The position numbers were made by a program, and so were the translations under genes. From positions 160,952 to 224,951 of the forward strand of contig NZ_JAFFZO010000001.1 of NCBI RefSeq assembly GCF_016924145.1: a DNA stretch of 64,000 nucleotides, in the 5' to 3' direction. This document shows, piece after piece, positions 16,434 through 25,163 of the stretch (positions within the stretch are counted from its first letter, which is position 1; each line of letters starts with the position of its first letter). The notes below the pieces were generated by a model. It did no database searches. It saw nothing but the letters and a program-made list of their open reading frames with translations, and was not told the DNA's origin. This stretch comes from Amphritea pacifica. Its GTDB lineage: Bacteria > Pseudomonadota > Gammaproteobacteria > Pseudomonadales > Balneatricaceae.

Positions 16434-16944
16434 CACGGCCCTCCCCCGAAAAGTGCTGACCACTGATCCAGAGCTGCAGGGGGAACAGGGCCATCCAGAT
16501 AAACATCAATATCAGAGCCCCTGGCAACCATGGCACGCCAAGACTCACAGCGCCCAGCTTTGCCGCTGCACTATATGCCAGGCTACCGGCAACTCCACCA
16601 CATACTGAAGCGACAACCCAGCGCTTATGGAAAAATCTCAGGCTCTGGTTCAGAGTTGCTGCGAAACATAACCACAGCAACAGTAACCATAAGGGGAGCA
16701 GCGGTGTAGAGGGAAAACGAAACAAGCCCGCCAGAGTTAACAGCAGATCAACCGCGAACCCCGTCAGGCCACAGAGCAGCACCACATACACTTCATGAAC
16801 CGGCTGTCTGTGGAACCACAGGTGTAGCAGTAATAAGGTAATCAGCACAGCAACACTCTGACTGGTGAGCAGAATGGCGCTCCACCAGGCCAGTTGAAAG
16901 CCTGCCTGATTAACCCAGAAGTTTTGAGACAAACCTGATTTCAT
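16423..16944 (-). CDS. DUF2878 integral membrane protein
   Basis: A 173-residue membrane protein with about five hydrophobic helices (residues about 15-42, 50-70, 78-98, 105-125 and 135-158) and the N-terminal FWVNQAGFQLAWWSAIL that marks DUF2878. Function unknown. It is the first gene of the minus-strand operon, with a GGAGGAG ribosome binding site eight bases before the ATG. The operon and the cfa operon converge, and both contain families that commonly travel with RpoE-ChrR systems. Confidence 0.85.
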   Translation of the reverse strand: MKSGLSQNFWVNQAGFQLAWWSAILLTSQSVAVLITLLLLHLWFHRQPVHEVYVVLLCGLTGFAVDLLLTLAGLFRFPSTPLLPLWLLLLWLCFAATLNQSLRFFHKRWVVASVCGGVAGSLAYSAAAKLGAVSLGVPWLPGALILMFIWMALFPLQLWISGQHFSGEGRGAY

Positions 16945-17176
16945 CGACGTTGCTCCTCCTGAGACTGTTACGCAAAAACGTCAAAGTAAGATCAGTCAAA
17001 CGGGAGGCTGACAAGAATCATCAAACAGGATCTATATCATAGAATATCTATTTTGTTTAAATTCAACCTCAACAACTCCTCATTTAAGGCATGAAATAGC
17101 TATACCCGTTTAAAATGCCCGAGTAAAATCATCTTCTTTTCATAGCAAGACCACTGGTGAAAAGGTTCTTTTTTCG

Positions 17177-19681
17177 ATGTCCAGACCTCCTAAGGTTACT
17201 AGTCCGTTACTTGTCAGGCATATTGCTCAGTCTAATCTGATCACCTGCACTCCGGATTCAACAGCAGACAGCCTGATCAGGCTGATGGCCGACAAGAAGA
17301 TAGGTTGCATAGTTGTGTGCGAAAACCGCTTGCCGGTCGGTATCGTTACCCGACGGGATCTGATCGGCCTGTGGGCCGGCCATACCCAGCACCTGCCGGT
17401 CACTCAATTCATGTCCTCACCGGTACACACCGTCTCCGAATGGGAATCAGTCGATGAAGCAGGCCTTAAGTTTATCGCTGAGGAGGTACGCCACTTCGTC
17501 GTCACCAAAAACTCCGGTGAAGCCTGCGGCATTATTACTGAAACCGATGTCGTGAACAGCCACGGCATCGAGCATGATCTTTTCCTCCGCTCAGTTGAAG
17601 AGATCGCCGATCATTCGCCGGTCGCTGTTGATGGCAACAGCACCGTGCTCACTGCACTGAAAAAACTGAACCTGTCCTGCAGGTCGGCCCTGTTAATCAC
17701 CCAGCATAACGAAGTCAGCGGCATATTCACCGAACGGGACGCGGTGGCACTGATCGCGCAGGAGATGCAGGACCGGTTGATTTGCGATCTCTGCAAAAAC
17801 ACTCTGGTAACGGTTGAGCAGAGTTTAAGCCTGTATAACGCCCGCAAAGTGTTTCTGCAACACCAGTTCCAGCATCTTGCGATTACCAACCATCAGGGAA
17901 AGATCACCGGACTGATCTCCTACTCCGATATCCTCCGTAGTGTCGAAAATGATTATGTCTACCGCCTGCGGGAGTTGCTCAATGAACGGGACAAGGCGCT
18001 GGAGAAATCTCAGCACAGCCTTAAACTCGCAGATAAAGTGATTGAAGCGTCAATGGAGGCGATCGTTATCTGCGACAAGAACGCTCAGATCCTTCGGGTC
18101 AATCCATCATTCACCGAGATCACCGGCTATACCAGCGCCGAAGTACTGGGTAAAAATCCGAACATCCTGAGTTCAGGACGTCACGACAAATCGTTCTATA
18201 AAGCGATGTGGCAGAGTCTCACAGAGCAGGGATTCTGGCAGGGGGAGATCTGGAACCGGCGGAAAGATGGTGCGGTGTATCCGGAGTGGCTCAGTATCAC
18301 CTCAATCCGGGATGACCATGGCAATATTTCGCAATATGCATCAATCTTCACCGATCTGACGGAAATAAAAAAGTCGGAAGCCCGTATCAAACGGCTCGCT
18401 TACTTCGATGAGCTGACCCGGCTTCCCAACCGAAAACTGTTTAATGACCGTCTGCAACTCTCCATAGGCTATGCCAGAGAGCATCAGCACCGGATTGCCG
18501 TGGCCTATATTGATGTGGATTTTTTTCAGCAGATCAACGATCTGCATGGCCATGAAACCGGTGACAGAGTACTTAAAGAGATCGGTCGACGCATTGAGCA
18601 TCAGTTAGATGACAGCGACACCGTTGCCCGTTTTGGCGGCGATGAATTTAATCTGATCCTCACTGATGTCGATGATACCCCCCATATCAGTGAGTTTCTC
18701 AACCGCTTACTCAGCACCGTCAATCAGCCCATTCTGATCGAAGAGAAAGAGCTGAAAGTCACTGTCAGTATCGGTGTTAGTTTCTTTCCAACCGATGCAG
18801 ACGATGCCGAGTCGCTGCTCAAGTGTGCCAACTCGGCAGTCCATCTGGCAAAAGATTTCGGGCGCAACAGCTTCCGCTTTTTCTCCCCGGAACAGCACCG
18901 CCTGATTCAGTCCCGTTATCAGATGGGAAGTGACCTGCAGGCTGCGATAGACAATTCCGAGTTTCAACTCTATTTCCAGCCAAAAGTCGGCCTTCACACG
19001 GGCAGACCGACCAGTTGTGAAGCGCTGTTACGCTGGCTGCATCCGCAACTGGGGTTTATCTCACCAGCAGAATTTATACCGCTGGCAGAGGATCTGGGGC
19101 TGATCAACCGAATCGGACTTTTTGTGCTTGAGGAGGCGTGTCGACAGATTGCCCGATGGCGTGAACAGGGAGAAGAGATCAATGTCGCCATCAATCTCTC
19201 GGCCAGGCAGTTTCAGCAGGGCGATATCGCTGAACAGATCTTTGACTGCCTGAAACAGCACAACCTGCCCGCGCACCTGTTGTCTGTAGAGCTGACCGAA
19301 TCCTGTTTCCTCTACTGTCCTGAGGAGACCAAGGAAGCACTGAATGCACTTCGCAGCCAGGGTATTAAGGTGGCGATCGATGATTTTGGCACCGGTTATT
19401 CCAGTCTCAGTTATATTCGTACCATCTCACTTGATATTCTCAAGATCGACCGTAGTTTTCTGGTCAATCTGGAAGCCTCGGAGGTGGATCGGGCAATCGT
19501 CACCTCAATCATAGAGATGAGCCATGTACTGGGCCTGCAAGTAGTTGCCGAAGGCATCGAACATCAGGCTCAGGTAACGATTCTCAAACAGATGAAATGC
19601 GATCAGTTACAAGGGTTTCTGTTAGCCCGACCGATGCCGGCAGATGCGTTTATTAACTGGTATAAACACCAGAATGCTTAA
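17177..19681 (+). CDS. CBS-PAS-GGDEF-EAL cyclic-di-GMP signalling protein
   Basis: An 834-residue cytoplasmic protein. Two CBS pairs occupy about residues 10-125 and 145-265 (repeated GIVTRRDL, GIITETDV, GIFTERDA, GLISYSD motifs) and should bind an adenine nucleotide or similar ligand. A PAS domain lies at about 285-405, with CDKNAQILRVNPSFTEITGY. The GGDEF domain has an intact active site (Gly487-Phe491, ARFGGDEF). The EAL domain (Glu615-Leu617, EALLRW) retains DDFGTGYSSLSY and KIDRSFL, so phosphodiesterase activity is likely. No transmembrane helices are visible. The diguanylate cyclase signature is complete too, so bifunctionality is possible. It stands alone between the lipid and hydrogenase operons. 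Confidence 0.93.
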   Translation: MSRPPKVTSPLLVRHIAQSNLITCTPDSTADSLIRLMADKKIGCIVVCENRLPVGIVTRRDLIGLWAGHTQHLPVTQFMSSPVHTVSEWESVDEAGLKFIAEEVRHFVVTKNSGEACGIITETDVVNSHGIEHDLFLRSVEEIADHSPVAVDGNSTVLTALKKLNLSCRSALLITQHNEVSGIFTERDAVALIAQEMQDRLICDLCKNTLVTVEQSLSLYNARKVFLQHQFQHLAITNHQGKITGLISYSDILRSVENDYVYRLRELLNERDKALEKSQHSLKLADKVIEASMEAIVICDKNAQILRVNPSFTEITGYTSAEVLGKNPNILSSGRHDKSFYKAMWQSLTEQGFWQGEIWNRRKDGAVYPEWLSITSIRDDHGNISQYASIFTDLTEIKKSEARIKRLAYFDELTRLPNRKLFNDRLQLSIGYAREHQHRIAVAYIDVDFFQQINDLHGHETGDRVLKEIGRRIEHQLDDSDTVARFGGDEFNLILTDVDDTPHISEFLNRLLSTVNQPILIEEKELKVTVSIGVSFFPTDADDAESLLKCANSAVHLAKDFGRNSFRFFSPEQHRLIQSRYQMGSDLQAAIDNSEFQLYFQPKVGLHTGRPTSCEALLRWLHPQLGFISPAEFIPLAEDLGLINRIGLFVLEEACRQIARWREQGEEINVAINLSARQFQQGDIAEQIFDCLKQHNLPAHLLSVELTESCFLYCPEETKEALNALRSQGIKVAIDDFGTGYSSLSYIRTISLDILKIDRSFLVNLEASEVDRAIVTSIIEMSHVLGLQVVAEGIEHQAQVTILKQMKCDQLQGFLLARPMPADAFINWYKHQNA

Positions 19682-19724
19682 CCCTGATACTTAGCCCTTG
19701 ATGCTTAGCCCCTATATTTACCCC
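19675..19724. repeat. Degenerate ~13-bp tandem repeat at the stop codon
   Basis: TGCTTAACCC, TGATACTTAGCCC, TTGATGCTTAGCCC and CTATATTTACCCC follow one another, starting in the last codons of the GGDEF-EAL gene and running past its TAA. Similar arrays occur after pgi and pyk. Confidence 0.6.
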
Positions 19725-20236
19725 TTTCTGGTAGCCGGGCCAGAATGGGTCTCAGTCAGCTCAGCACTGAAGTGGGCAATAGCCGCATCTAGGTTAGACT
19801 TCGCCGCTATGGTCAGACCCTCCTGTAACTCCCACTCATAACCTCTGATCGCCAGAACATAGACCTCGGGTTGTCGCTCAAAACAGAGCTGACAAGTGGC
19901 GATGATCGAGGGAATGGAGATCGCATGGGAGGTGAAGCTGAAATCCAGCTCGGCCCTGGCCCTGTACAGCGAAAACGTACTCACCTCCGGACTCCGGGTA
20001 GCATCGATAAACAGCACTTTTTGCTTACTGCTGATCAGGTCGGCATCTTCGAGAAACAACTGATAGTTTCGCACCCTCTCTGCATCGACGCAGAGCCCGG
20101 CAACTTCGAGCCAGTCAACAAACGCCCACCCCAGCCCATCATCCTGGCGTCCCACATTACCGATGCCATAGATCAGACAGTCGTCATGACTTAAATCTGC
20201 CAGCGATAGCCGGGCCGGTTCAACGGCGCTGTGCAT
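19718..20236 (-). CDS. hoxW: [NiFe]-hydrogenase maturation protease HoxW
   Basis: A 172-residue member of the HycI/HyaD endopeptidase family: GIGNVGRQDDGLGWAFVDWLE near residue 26-45 carries the conserved GNxxxxDDG with the nickel-sensing Asp, and VLFIDA gives the second acidic site. The enzyme removes the C-terminal peptide of the large subunit once nickel is inserted. Its position after hoxH, overlapping it by 17 bases, identifies HoxH as substrate. Last gene of the operon. The C-terminal tail beyond about residue 155 is not conserved in character. Confidence 0.88.
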   Translation of the reverse strand: MHSAVEPARLSLADLSHDDCLIYGIGNVGRQDDGLGWAFVDWLEVAGLCVDAERVRNYQLFLEDADLISSKQKVLFIDATRSPEVSTFSLYRARAELDFSFTSHAISIPSIIATCQLCFERQPEVYVLAIRGYEWELQEGLTIAAKSNLDAAIAHFSAELTETHSGPATRKG

Positions 20237-21686
20237 CGACTATCTGCCCCTCAGCATTGAACAGTGAGATCTCCAGCGGCATCTGCCCCAGTGCATGGGT
20301 TGCACAGCTGAGACAGGGGTCATAAGCACGAATCCCCACCTCGATCGCATTCATCATCCCTTCGGTAATTTCAGCTTTACCGCTGATATAGTCCTGCGCA
20401 ACCGACCTGACGGTCCGGTTGATAACACTATTGTTCTGGGTTGTCGACACAATCAGATTAGCGAAACTGATACTGCCCGATCTGTCCGCCCGGTAGTGAT
20501 GCAGCAGAGTCCCCCGCGGGGCCTCAACAACACCGATCCCCTCGCCGGTCCAGGCGTTGTCTGCGGGTGTCATCAGCAACTGTTCGTTTTGCAGATCGGG
20601 ATCATGCAACAGCTCTTTAATCAGCTCCGCTGAATGAATAATCTCAATAGCCCGCGCCCAGTTGGTATGCAGGGTCATATTGTTTGACTTACCACCGGTA
20701 TAGGCGTGGAATTTTTCCAGCGCCGCCTGAGCCAGCGGGGTAGAGAGCGTCTTTGTCACATTCATCCGCGCCAGCGGCCCCACCCGTACCGAGCCTTTCT
20801 CCCGTCCCAGATCCTTGAGGAAAGGAAACTTCATATAACTCCACTCTTCGGTCGCTTCAGAGAAATGCTCAAGATAATCGTGATAATCAAACTCCCGCAC
20901 AATCCGCTTGTCTTCATCGAGAATACGGATTCTGCCGTGGTAGTAATCCACATTCCCCTCATCATTGACCAGACACATATCCAGAGATGGGACAACAGCA
21001 AAACTGTCTACCTGCTCGCGGTGCTGCCCATGAAACTCATAAAACAGCTTCAGGCCTTCCTGAGCATATTCGATAACCTCATCGATTGAGAGAAGTCCCT
21101 CCTCACCGTTGAGAAAACGATCACGCTCTTCAAGACTGATATTCTTGCTCACGCCGCCCGGCACCGAGCTGATACCGTGCATTCTCTTACCCAACACCGT
21201 CCTGATCAGCTCCTGGCCCCACTTACGCAACGCCACAACCCGCTTTACCAGCGCCGGATTCTGCTCCACCAGCCCGAGCACATTACGCTGCTCCGGCGGG
21301 GCATCCATACCAAACAGCATCTCAGGAACCACCAGATAAAAATAGGCGGTAACATGGGATTGTAACTGCTGGGCATAGTGCCCCAGCCGACGGACTTTTT
21401 CCGCCGTTGGCAACATAGGGATACCCGACCCCAGCCCGACCCCCACCATATCGTCCAGCGCTTTGGCACCGCACAGGTGGTGGCTGACAAAACAGATGCC
21501 ACAGATCCGTTGCAGCAGCATCGGAGCCTCCCAGTAGGGGTGCCCCTGTATCAGTTTTTCGAAGCCGCGAAACTCCACCACATGAAGTTTGGCATCGGTG
21601 ACGTTATTGTCATCATCCAGTTGAATGGTGACTTTGCCATGTCCCTCAATACGGGTAACAGGATCAATAACCAGTTTTCGACTCAT
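20220..21686 (-). CDS. hoxH: NAD-linked [NiFe] hydrogenase large subunit HoxH
   Basis: A 488-residue catalytic subunit. The N-terminal nickel motif is RICGICFVSHH (about residue 61-71) and the C-terminal one DPCLSCATH, together the four Cys ligands of the NiFe site. The 24 residues after that His (ALGQMPLEISLFNAEG...) are the extension removed by HoxW. IEGHGKVTIQLDD at the N-terminus is typical of the group 3 enzymes. The ATG at 21686 has GAGGG seven bases upstream; the GTG three bases earlier is less suitable. It reversibly oxidises H2 and passes electrons via HoxY to HoxFU. Confidence 0.95.
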   Translation of the reverse strand: MSRKLVIDPVTRIEGHGKVTIQLDDDNNVTDAKLHVVEFRGFEKLIQGHPYWEAPMLLQRICGICFVSHHLCGAKALDDMVGVGLGSGIPMLPTAEKVRRLGHYAQQLQSHVTAYFYLVVPEMLFGMDAPPEQRNVLGLVEQNPALVKRVVALRKWGQELIRTVLGKRMHGISSVPGGVSKNISLEERDRFLNGEEGLLSIDEVIEYAQEGLKLFYEFHGQHREQVDSFAVVPSLDMCLVNDEGNVDYYHGRIRILDEDKRIVREFDYHDYLEHFSEATEEWSYMKFPFLKDLGREKGSVRVGPLARMNVTKTLSTPLAQAALEKFHAYTGGKSNNMTLHTNWARAIEIIHSAELIKELLHDPDLQNEQLLMTPADNAWTGEGIGVVEAPRGTLLHHYRADRSGSISFANLIVSTTQNNSVINRTVRSVAQDYISGKAEITEGMMNAIEVGIRAYDPCLSCATHALGQMPLEISLFNAEGQIVDAQRR

Positions 21687-21700
21687 CACGGTTCCCTCTG

Positions 21701-22330
21701 TTAATCGTATCGGTTAATCGATGCCGGCAGATCGAATTCGCGCCCGTTAATCAGATCATCCAGCACTTTTAGAATGGTCGCTCCGTCGGGCGGGCAACCA
21801 GGAATAAAATAATCCATTTTAACCACTTCATGACAGGGGTAGACCCGGGTGGTTATCCTCGGTATATCTTCATGATAGGGGATCGTGGGTATCGCATCGG
21901 CTACCGCGGTCACCGAATCAACATAGGCCTCTCGCAGGCAATCACTCAGTTCCACCTCGTTGCGCATCGCCGGAACACCGCCCCAGACAGCACAGGCTCC
22001 TACCGAGATCAGAATATCGCAGTTCTCACGAAACTCTTTCAGCGTCTCAATATTCTCCTCATTGGCGATTCCTCCTTCGACAAAACCGATGGCGCAACGT
22101 TCACGAATCCGCTTAATATCGGTCAGCGATGTACGCAGAATAGTGACTTTATCCAGCAGCCCCAGCAGCGCCTCATCCATATCCAGCATTGACAGGGTAC
22201 AACCCCAGCAGCCACACAGGCCGATCATGGCAACTTTTATCTTATTATCCCGTGCAGCCTGCAATGCAGGGTCCAGCTGGGTCGCCGGCAGATCATGGGA
22301 ACAGGTCTGGTTTTTACCGGATTTACTCAT
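21701..22330 (-). CDS. hoxY: Hydrogenase small subunit HoxY
   Basis: A 209-residue small subunit carrying the proximal [4Fe-4S] cluster. Candidate ligands are visible in GLCGCWGCTLSMLDMDE (about residue 37-53), GACAVWGGVPAM (about 114-125) and PGCPPDG (near residue 182). It lacks the signal peptide and extra clusters of membrane hydrogenases, as expected of the cytoplasmic HoxY type. Its start overlaps the hoxU stop as ATGA and hoxH follows after 14 bases. Confidence 0.94.
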   Translation of the reverse strand: MSKSGKNQTCSHDLPATQLDPALQAARDNKIKVAMIGLCGCWGCTLSMLDMDEALLGLLDKVTILRTSLTDIKRIRERCAIGFVEGGIANEENIETLKEFRENCDILISVGACAVWGGVPAMRNEVELSDCLREAYVDSVTAVADAIPTIPYHEDIPRITTRVYPCHEVVKMDYFIPGCPPDGATILKVLDDLINGREFDLPASINRYD

Positions 22331-23031
22331 GACTCTTCCTCCCCCAATGCCCGCTCACGCACCGATTGAAGCTCAAATTTACGCCGCCCGATCGGATCGT
22401 TAAAACCGACCCCCTTTTCAATGATACAACCCACCGGACAGATATCCGCGGCTTCGCGTACCTGCTCCGGCGGCATCCGGTTGGCCAGTTCAGTATTAAC
22501 CTCAATCTGTGCAGCAGTGCCCCGCCCCTTGATAGCGAAGATTTTCTGATCGGTTTGACGATCCCGGATAAACTCAACACAGCGCTGGCAGAAAATACAG
22601 CGGTCACGCTCCAGCCAGATATGATCTGCTGCCACTTCCCGCGGTCTGAGCGGGAACCGATAGGGGAAACGGGACACCACCATTCCCACCTCATAGCCGG
22701 TGGCCTGAAGTTCACAACGACCACTTTTTTCGCAGCTGGGACAGTTGTGATTACCCTCGGAAAAAAGCGACTCAATCAGCGCCTTGCGCATATCCGCCAG
22801 CTCTGCTGTATCGACTTCAACCTGCATACCCTCAGTCACCGGCACACTACAGGCCGCGGTAAAATGGCCATTCACCCGGACTGAACAGACGCGACAGGTG
22901 CCCAGACAGGGCTTCCCCTTCAGATAACAAAGCGTGGGAATATACACGCTGTTTTGCGCGGCAACGTCCACCAGATTTTCACCGGCTTCGGTAACGACTG
23001 GCTGACCATCAATGGTTATCTGAATGCTCAT
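22327..23031 (-). CDS. hoxU: Diaphorase iron-sulfur subunit HoxU
   Basis: A 234-residue NuoG-like subunit. The N-terminal ferredoxin domain has CYLKGKPCLGTCRVC for a [2Fe-2S] cluster; the NuoG-type segment HNCPSCEKSGRCEL follows near residue 115; and C-terminal RCIFCQRCVEF and CPVGCI bind a [4Fe-4S] cluster. It wires HoxYH to the NAD-reactive HoxF. ATGA overlaps with both neighbours show tight coupling. Confidence 0.94.
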   Translation of the reverse strand: MSIQITIDGQPVVTEAGENLVDVAAQNSVYIPTLCYLKGKPCLGTCRVCSVRVNGHFTAACSVPVTEGMQVEVDTAELADMRKALIESLFSEGNHNCPSCEKSGRCELQATGYEVGMVVSRFPYRFPLRPREVAADHIWLERDRCIFCQRCVEFIRDRQTDQKIFAIKGRGTAAQIEVNTELANRMPPEQVREAADICPVGCIIEKGVGFNDPIGRRKFELQSVRERALGEEES

Positions 23032-24875
23032 TTTTCCGTCTCCGGGTCTTGAATCAGTTCTCGGGGAATATAGTCGTGGTGAGTCAGTTCGATCCTCGCC
23101 CGCTCGTTCCCCTGTAACGCGGCCTCAAGATCAAATGAGGGTAACAAAACTCCCGACTGCTCTGTCAACTTTGCCTGATAGAGCTCAGGAAACTGCTGCA
23201 ATGTCGTCAGAATCGGATTGGGGGATGTGCCCCCCAGTCCACAACGGCTGGTACTACGCACCAGTTCTCCCCAACTCACCATCTCATCCAGATCCTGCTG
23301 ACATCCCCGACCGGCAATGATCCGCTCCATCTTGTTACGCAGATCAACATTCCCCGACCGGCAGGGAGTACAGATACCGCAGGACTCATCAACAAAAAAC
23401 TGCATGAAGTGCTTCACAATACCGAGAAGATCGCGGCTGCGATTGAAGATCATCACCGAGCCATTACAGGAAAGATCCCCGTATCCAAAACGCCGCTCAC
23501 CGCCTTTGTCGACCGCAACACACTCCCCGGAGGGACCGCTGATCTGCACCGCCCAGGGGTCCTCAGCCCCGACCAGGGTCAGCAACTGATTCAGGCTGGT
23601 ACCCCACTCTATTTCATAAACACCGGGGCGCTGACAGTCCCCCGACACACTCATCAACCGGCAGCCCCGGGAATCCTCAGTGCCCAGGCTCTGATACCAT
23701 TCAGCCCCCTCCTGCATCACCCGGGTAACCGCCACCAGGGTTTCAACATTGTTAACGCAGGTGGGCATACCCAGATATCCCTGCTCTACCGGGTAAGGGG
23801 GTTTCACCCGGGGTGTGCCACGCTTCCCCTCGCAGGACTCGATCAGCGCGGATTCATCACCACAAATATAGGCACCGGCCCCCATCTGAATACGGATATC
23901 AAAGTTAAAATCAGCGCGCCCCAGAATATTTTTCCCCAGCAGCTGTTGCTCTCTGAACAGTTGTAGCTGCTGCTCCAGATACGCTTTCAGGTAGATATAC
24001 TCCTGACGCAGATAGATAATGCCTTCACGGGCGCCAATAACACTGGCGGCCAGCACCATCCCCATCAAAACAGCCTGTGGCGAGCGGGTCAATAGCACCC
24101 GGTCTTTGAAAGTGCCTGGCTCTCCCTCATCAGCATTACAGATAATATATTTAGTCGCTCCCGGAGCCTCCCGGCAGAGTTTCCATTTTAAACCGGTGGC
24201 GAAGCCCGCCCCCCCATGTCCTCTCAGCTGGGCTTGGGTAATAGCCGCGATAACCGCCTCCGGGCCTGCATCCAGACAGTTTTTCAGCAGTTCAGGAAAG
24301 TCATTCCCCTTGTGGAAAAAAACCGGGCCGGCCTTGCAGATATTGGTTCCTACTAACTGATCAATATAGGCAATATCCGCTTTAGGCAGTGCCCTGGGAT
24401 TAGCAATCTCTTCTGGTGACCTGCCACATTTTAACTGACTAATAATGCCGGATACTTTTTCCGGGGTCAGCCGGGTAAAGACCACCTCATCCACCAGCAT
24501 CGCCGGTTCCTGGTCACTCAGACCAATACAGGGGGTGTCATACAAACTAAAGGTTCCGGAGGGATCCATCTCCCCCAGCGTAGCACCGGTCTCGCGTTCC
24601 AGTGCGTCCAGGACTTCCTGATAGCCCTGCATCCTGGCGATCACCGTATTGCTCAGATAGAGGGTGTAGCTGCCGGTCGACCGGTGGTGAAAATAGTGGT
24701 AGAAAGAGCTGGTTTCACGCACATCCTCAACGGCCATATTCAGCCCGTCCGCCAGCTCAGACAGCGCCTCATCGGGGAGGTAACCATACAGATGATGAAG
24801 TTCCCAGAGCATATCAAGCAGGCGGGTCCGGTCGGTCTGATAACGCTGAATGATCGCCTGGATTCGGTTATTCAT
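23028..24875 (-). CDS. hoxF: NAD-reactive diaphorase subunit HoxF
   Basis: A 615-residue protein made of a NuoE-like domain (about 1-150) and a NuoF-like domain (about 160-600) that binds NAD (GRGGAGFATGLKW), FMN (NADEGEPGTFKDR, GAGAYICGDESALIES) and a [4Fe-4S] cluster (ESCGICTPCRSG). In the NuoE-like part the four cluster cysteines are mostly lost: only the Cys of DTPCIGLSDQ remains, with Ser where the last is expected, so it should not hold a [2Fe-2S] cluster. Start: the frame is open to 24971, but the ATG at 24875 has AAGGA seven bases upstream and begins the family homology. First gene of the hox operon. Confidence 0.93.
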   Translation of the reverse strand: MNNRIQAIIQRYQTDRTRLLDMLWELHHLYGYLPDEALSELADGLNMAVEDVRETSSFYHYFHHRSTGSYTLYLSNTVIARMQGYQEVLDALERETGATLGEMDPSGTFSLYDTPCIGLSDQEPAMLVDEVVFTRLTPEKVSGIISQLKCGRSPEEIANPRALPKADIAYIDQLVGTNICKAGPVFFHKGNDFPELLKNCLDAGPEAVIAAITQAQLRGHGGAGFATGLKWKLCREAPGATKYIICNADEGEPGTFKDRVLLTRSPQAVLMGMVLAASVIGAREGIIYLRQEYIYLKAYLEQQLQLFREQQLLGKNILGRADFNFDIRIQMGAGAYICGDESALIESCEGKRGTPRVKPPYPVEQGYLGMPTCVNNVETLVAVTRVMQEGAEWYQSLGTEDSRGCRLMSVSGDCQRPGVYEIEWGTSLNQLLTLVGAEDPWAVQISGPSGECVAVDKGGERRFGYGDLSCNGSVMIFNRSRDLLGIVKHFMQFFVDESCGICTPCRSGNVDLRNKMERIIAGRGCQQDLDEMVSWGELVRSTSRCGLGGTSPNPILTTLQQFPELYQAKLTEQSGVLLPSFDLEAALQGNERARIELTHHDYIPRELIQDPETEK

Positions 24876-25163
24876 ATTCTCATCCTTCATGACATTTACA
24901 CCGTTGCAGGTATAGCGTAGTCGTAAAATCGCTACACATCCTATCTGAATATAATCGCTGCGATAGCACAATGACCTCTATCAGCTATCCATTTTAAGTC
25001 GTTATCCGGCTCTCTTTTTTAACATGTTTTCCTCAATATAGGTGCAAAAAACTACCACTTAAAACAGTTGTATGAATTTACTTCATATGTCTGTATGAGG
25101 TTTTTGTTGGCTAACACCTATGTCATTGCCTACATTGATCTATGAACGCTCAGAGGGTAGCGG
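24876..25163. other. Divergent hox / PhoD-like intergenic region
   Basis: A 288-bp AT-rich region containing the start regions of both operons. An inverted repeat TATGAA, five bases, TTCATA lies at 25071-25087. I see no convincing sigma-54 or Fnr site for the hydrogenase operon. Confidence 0.45.

Noticed and set aside
24876-24971. 32-residue N-terminal extension of HoxF
   Set aside because: The ATG at 24875 has an ideal AAGGA site and matches where HoxF homology begins; the upstream codons resemble no known sequence.
25071-25087. TATGAA-N5-TTCATA as a specific operator of the hox or PhoD-like operon
   Set aside because: Six-base AT-rich arms occur often by chance, and no matching second site is present in the window.
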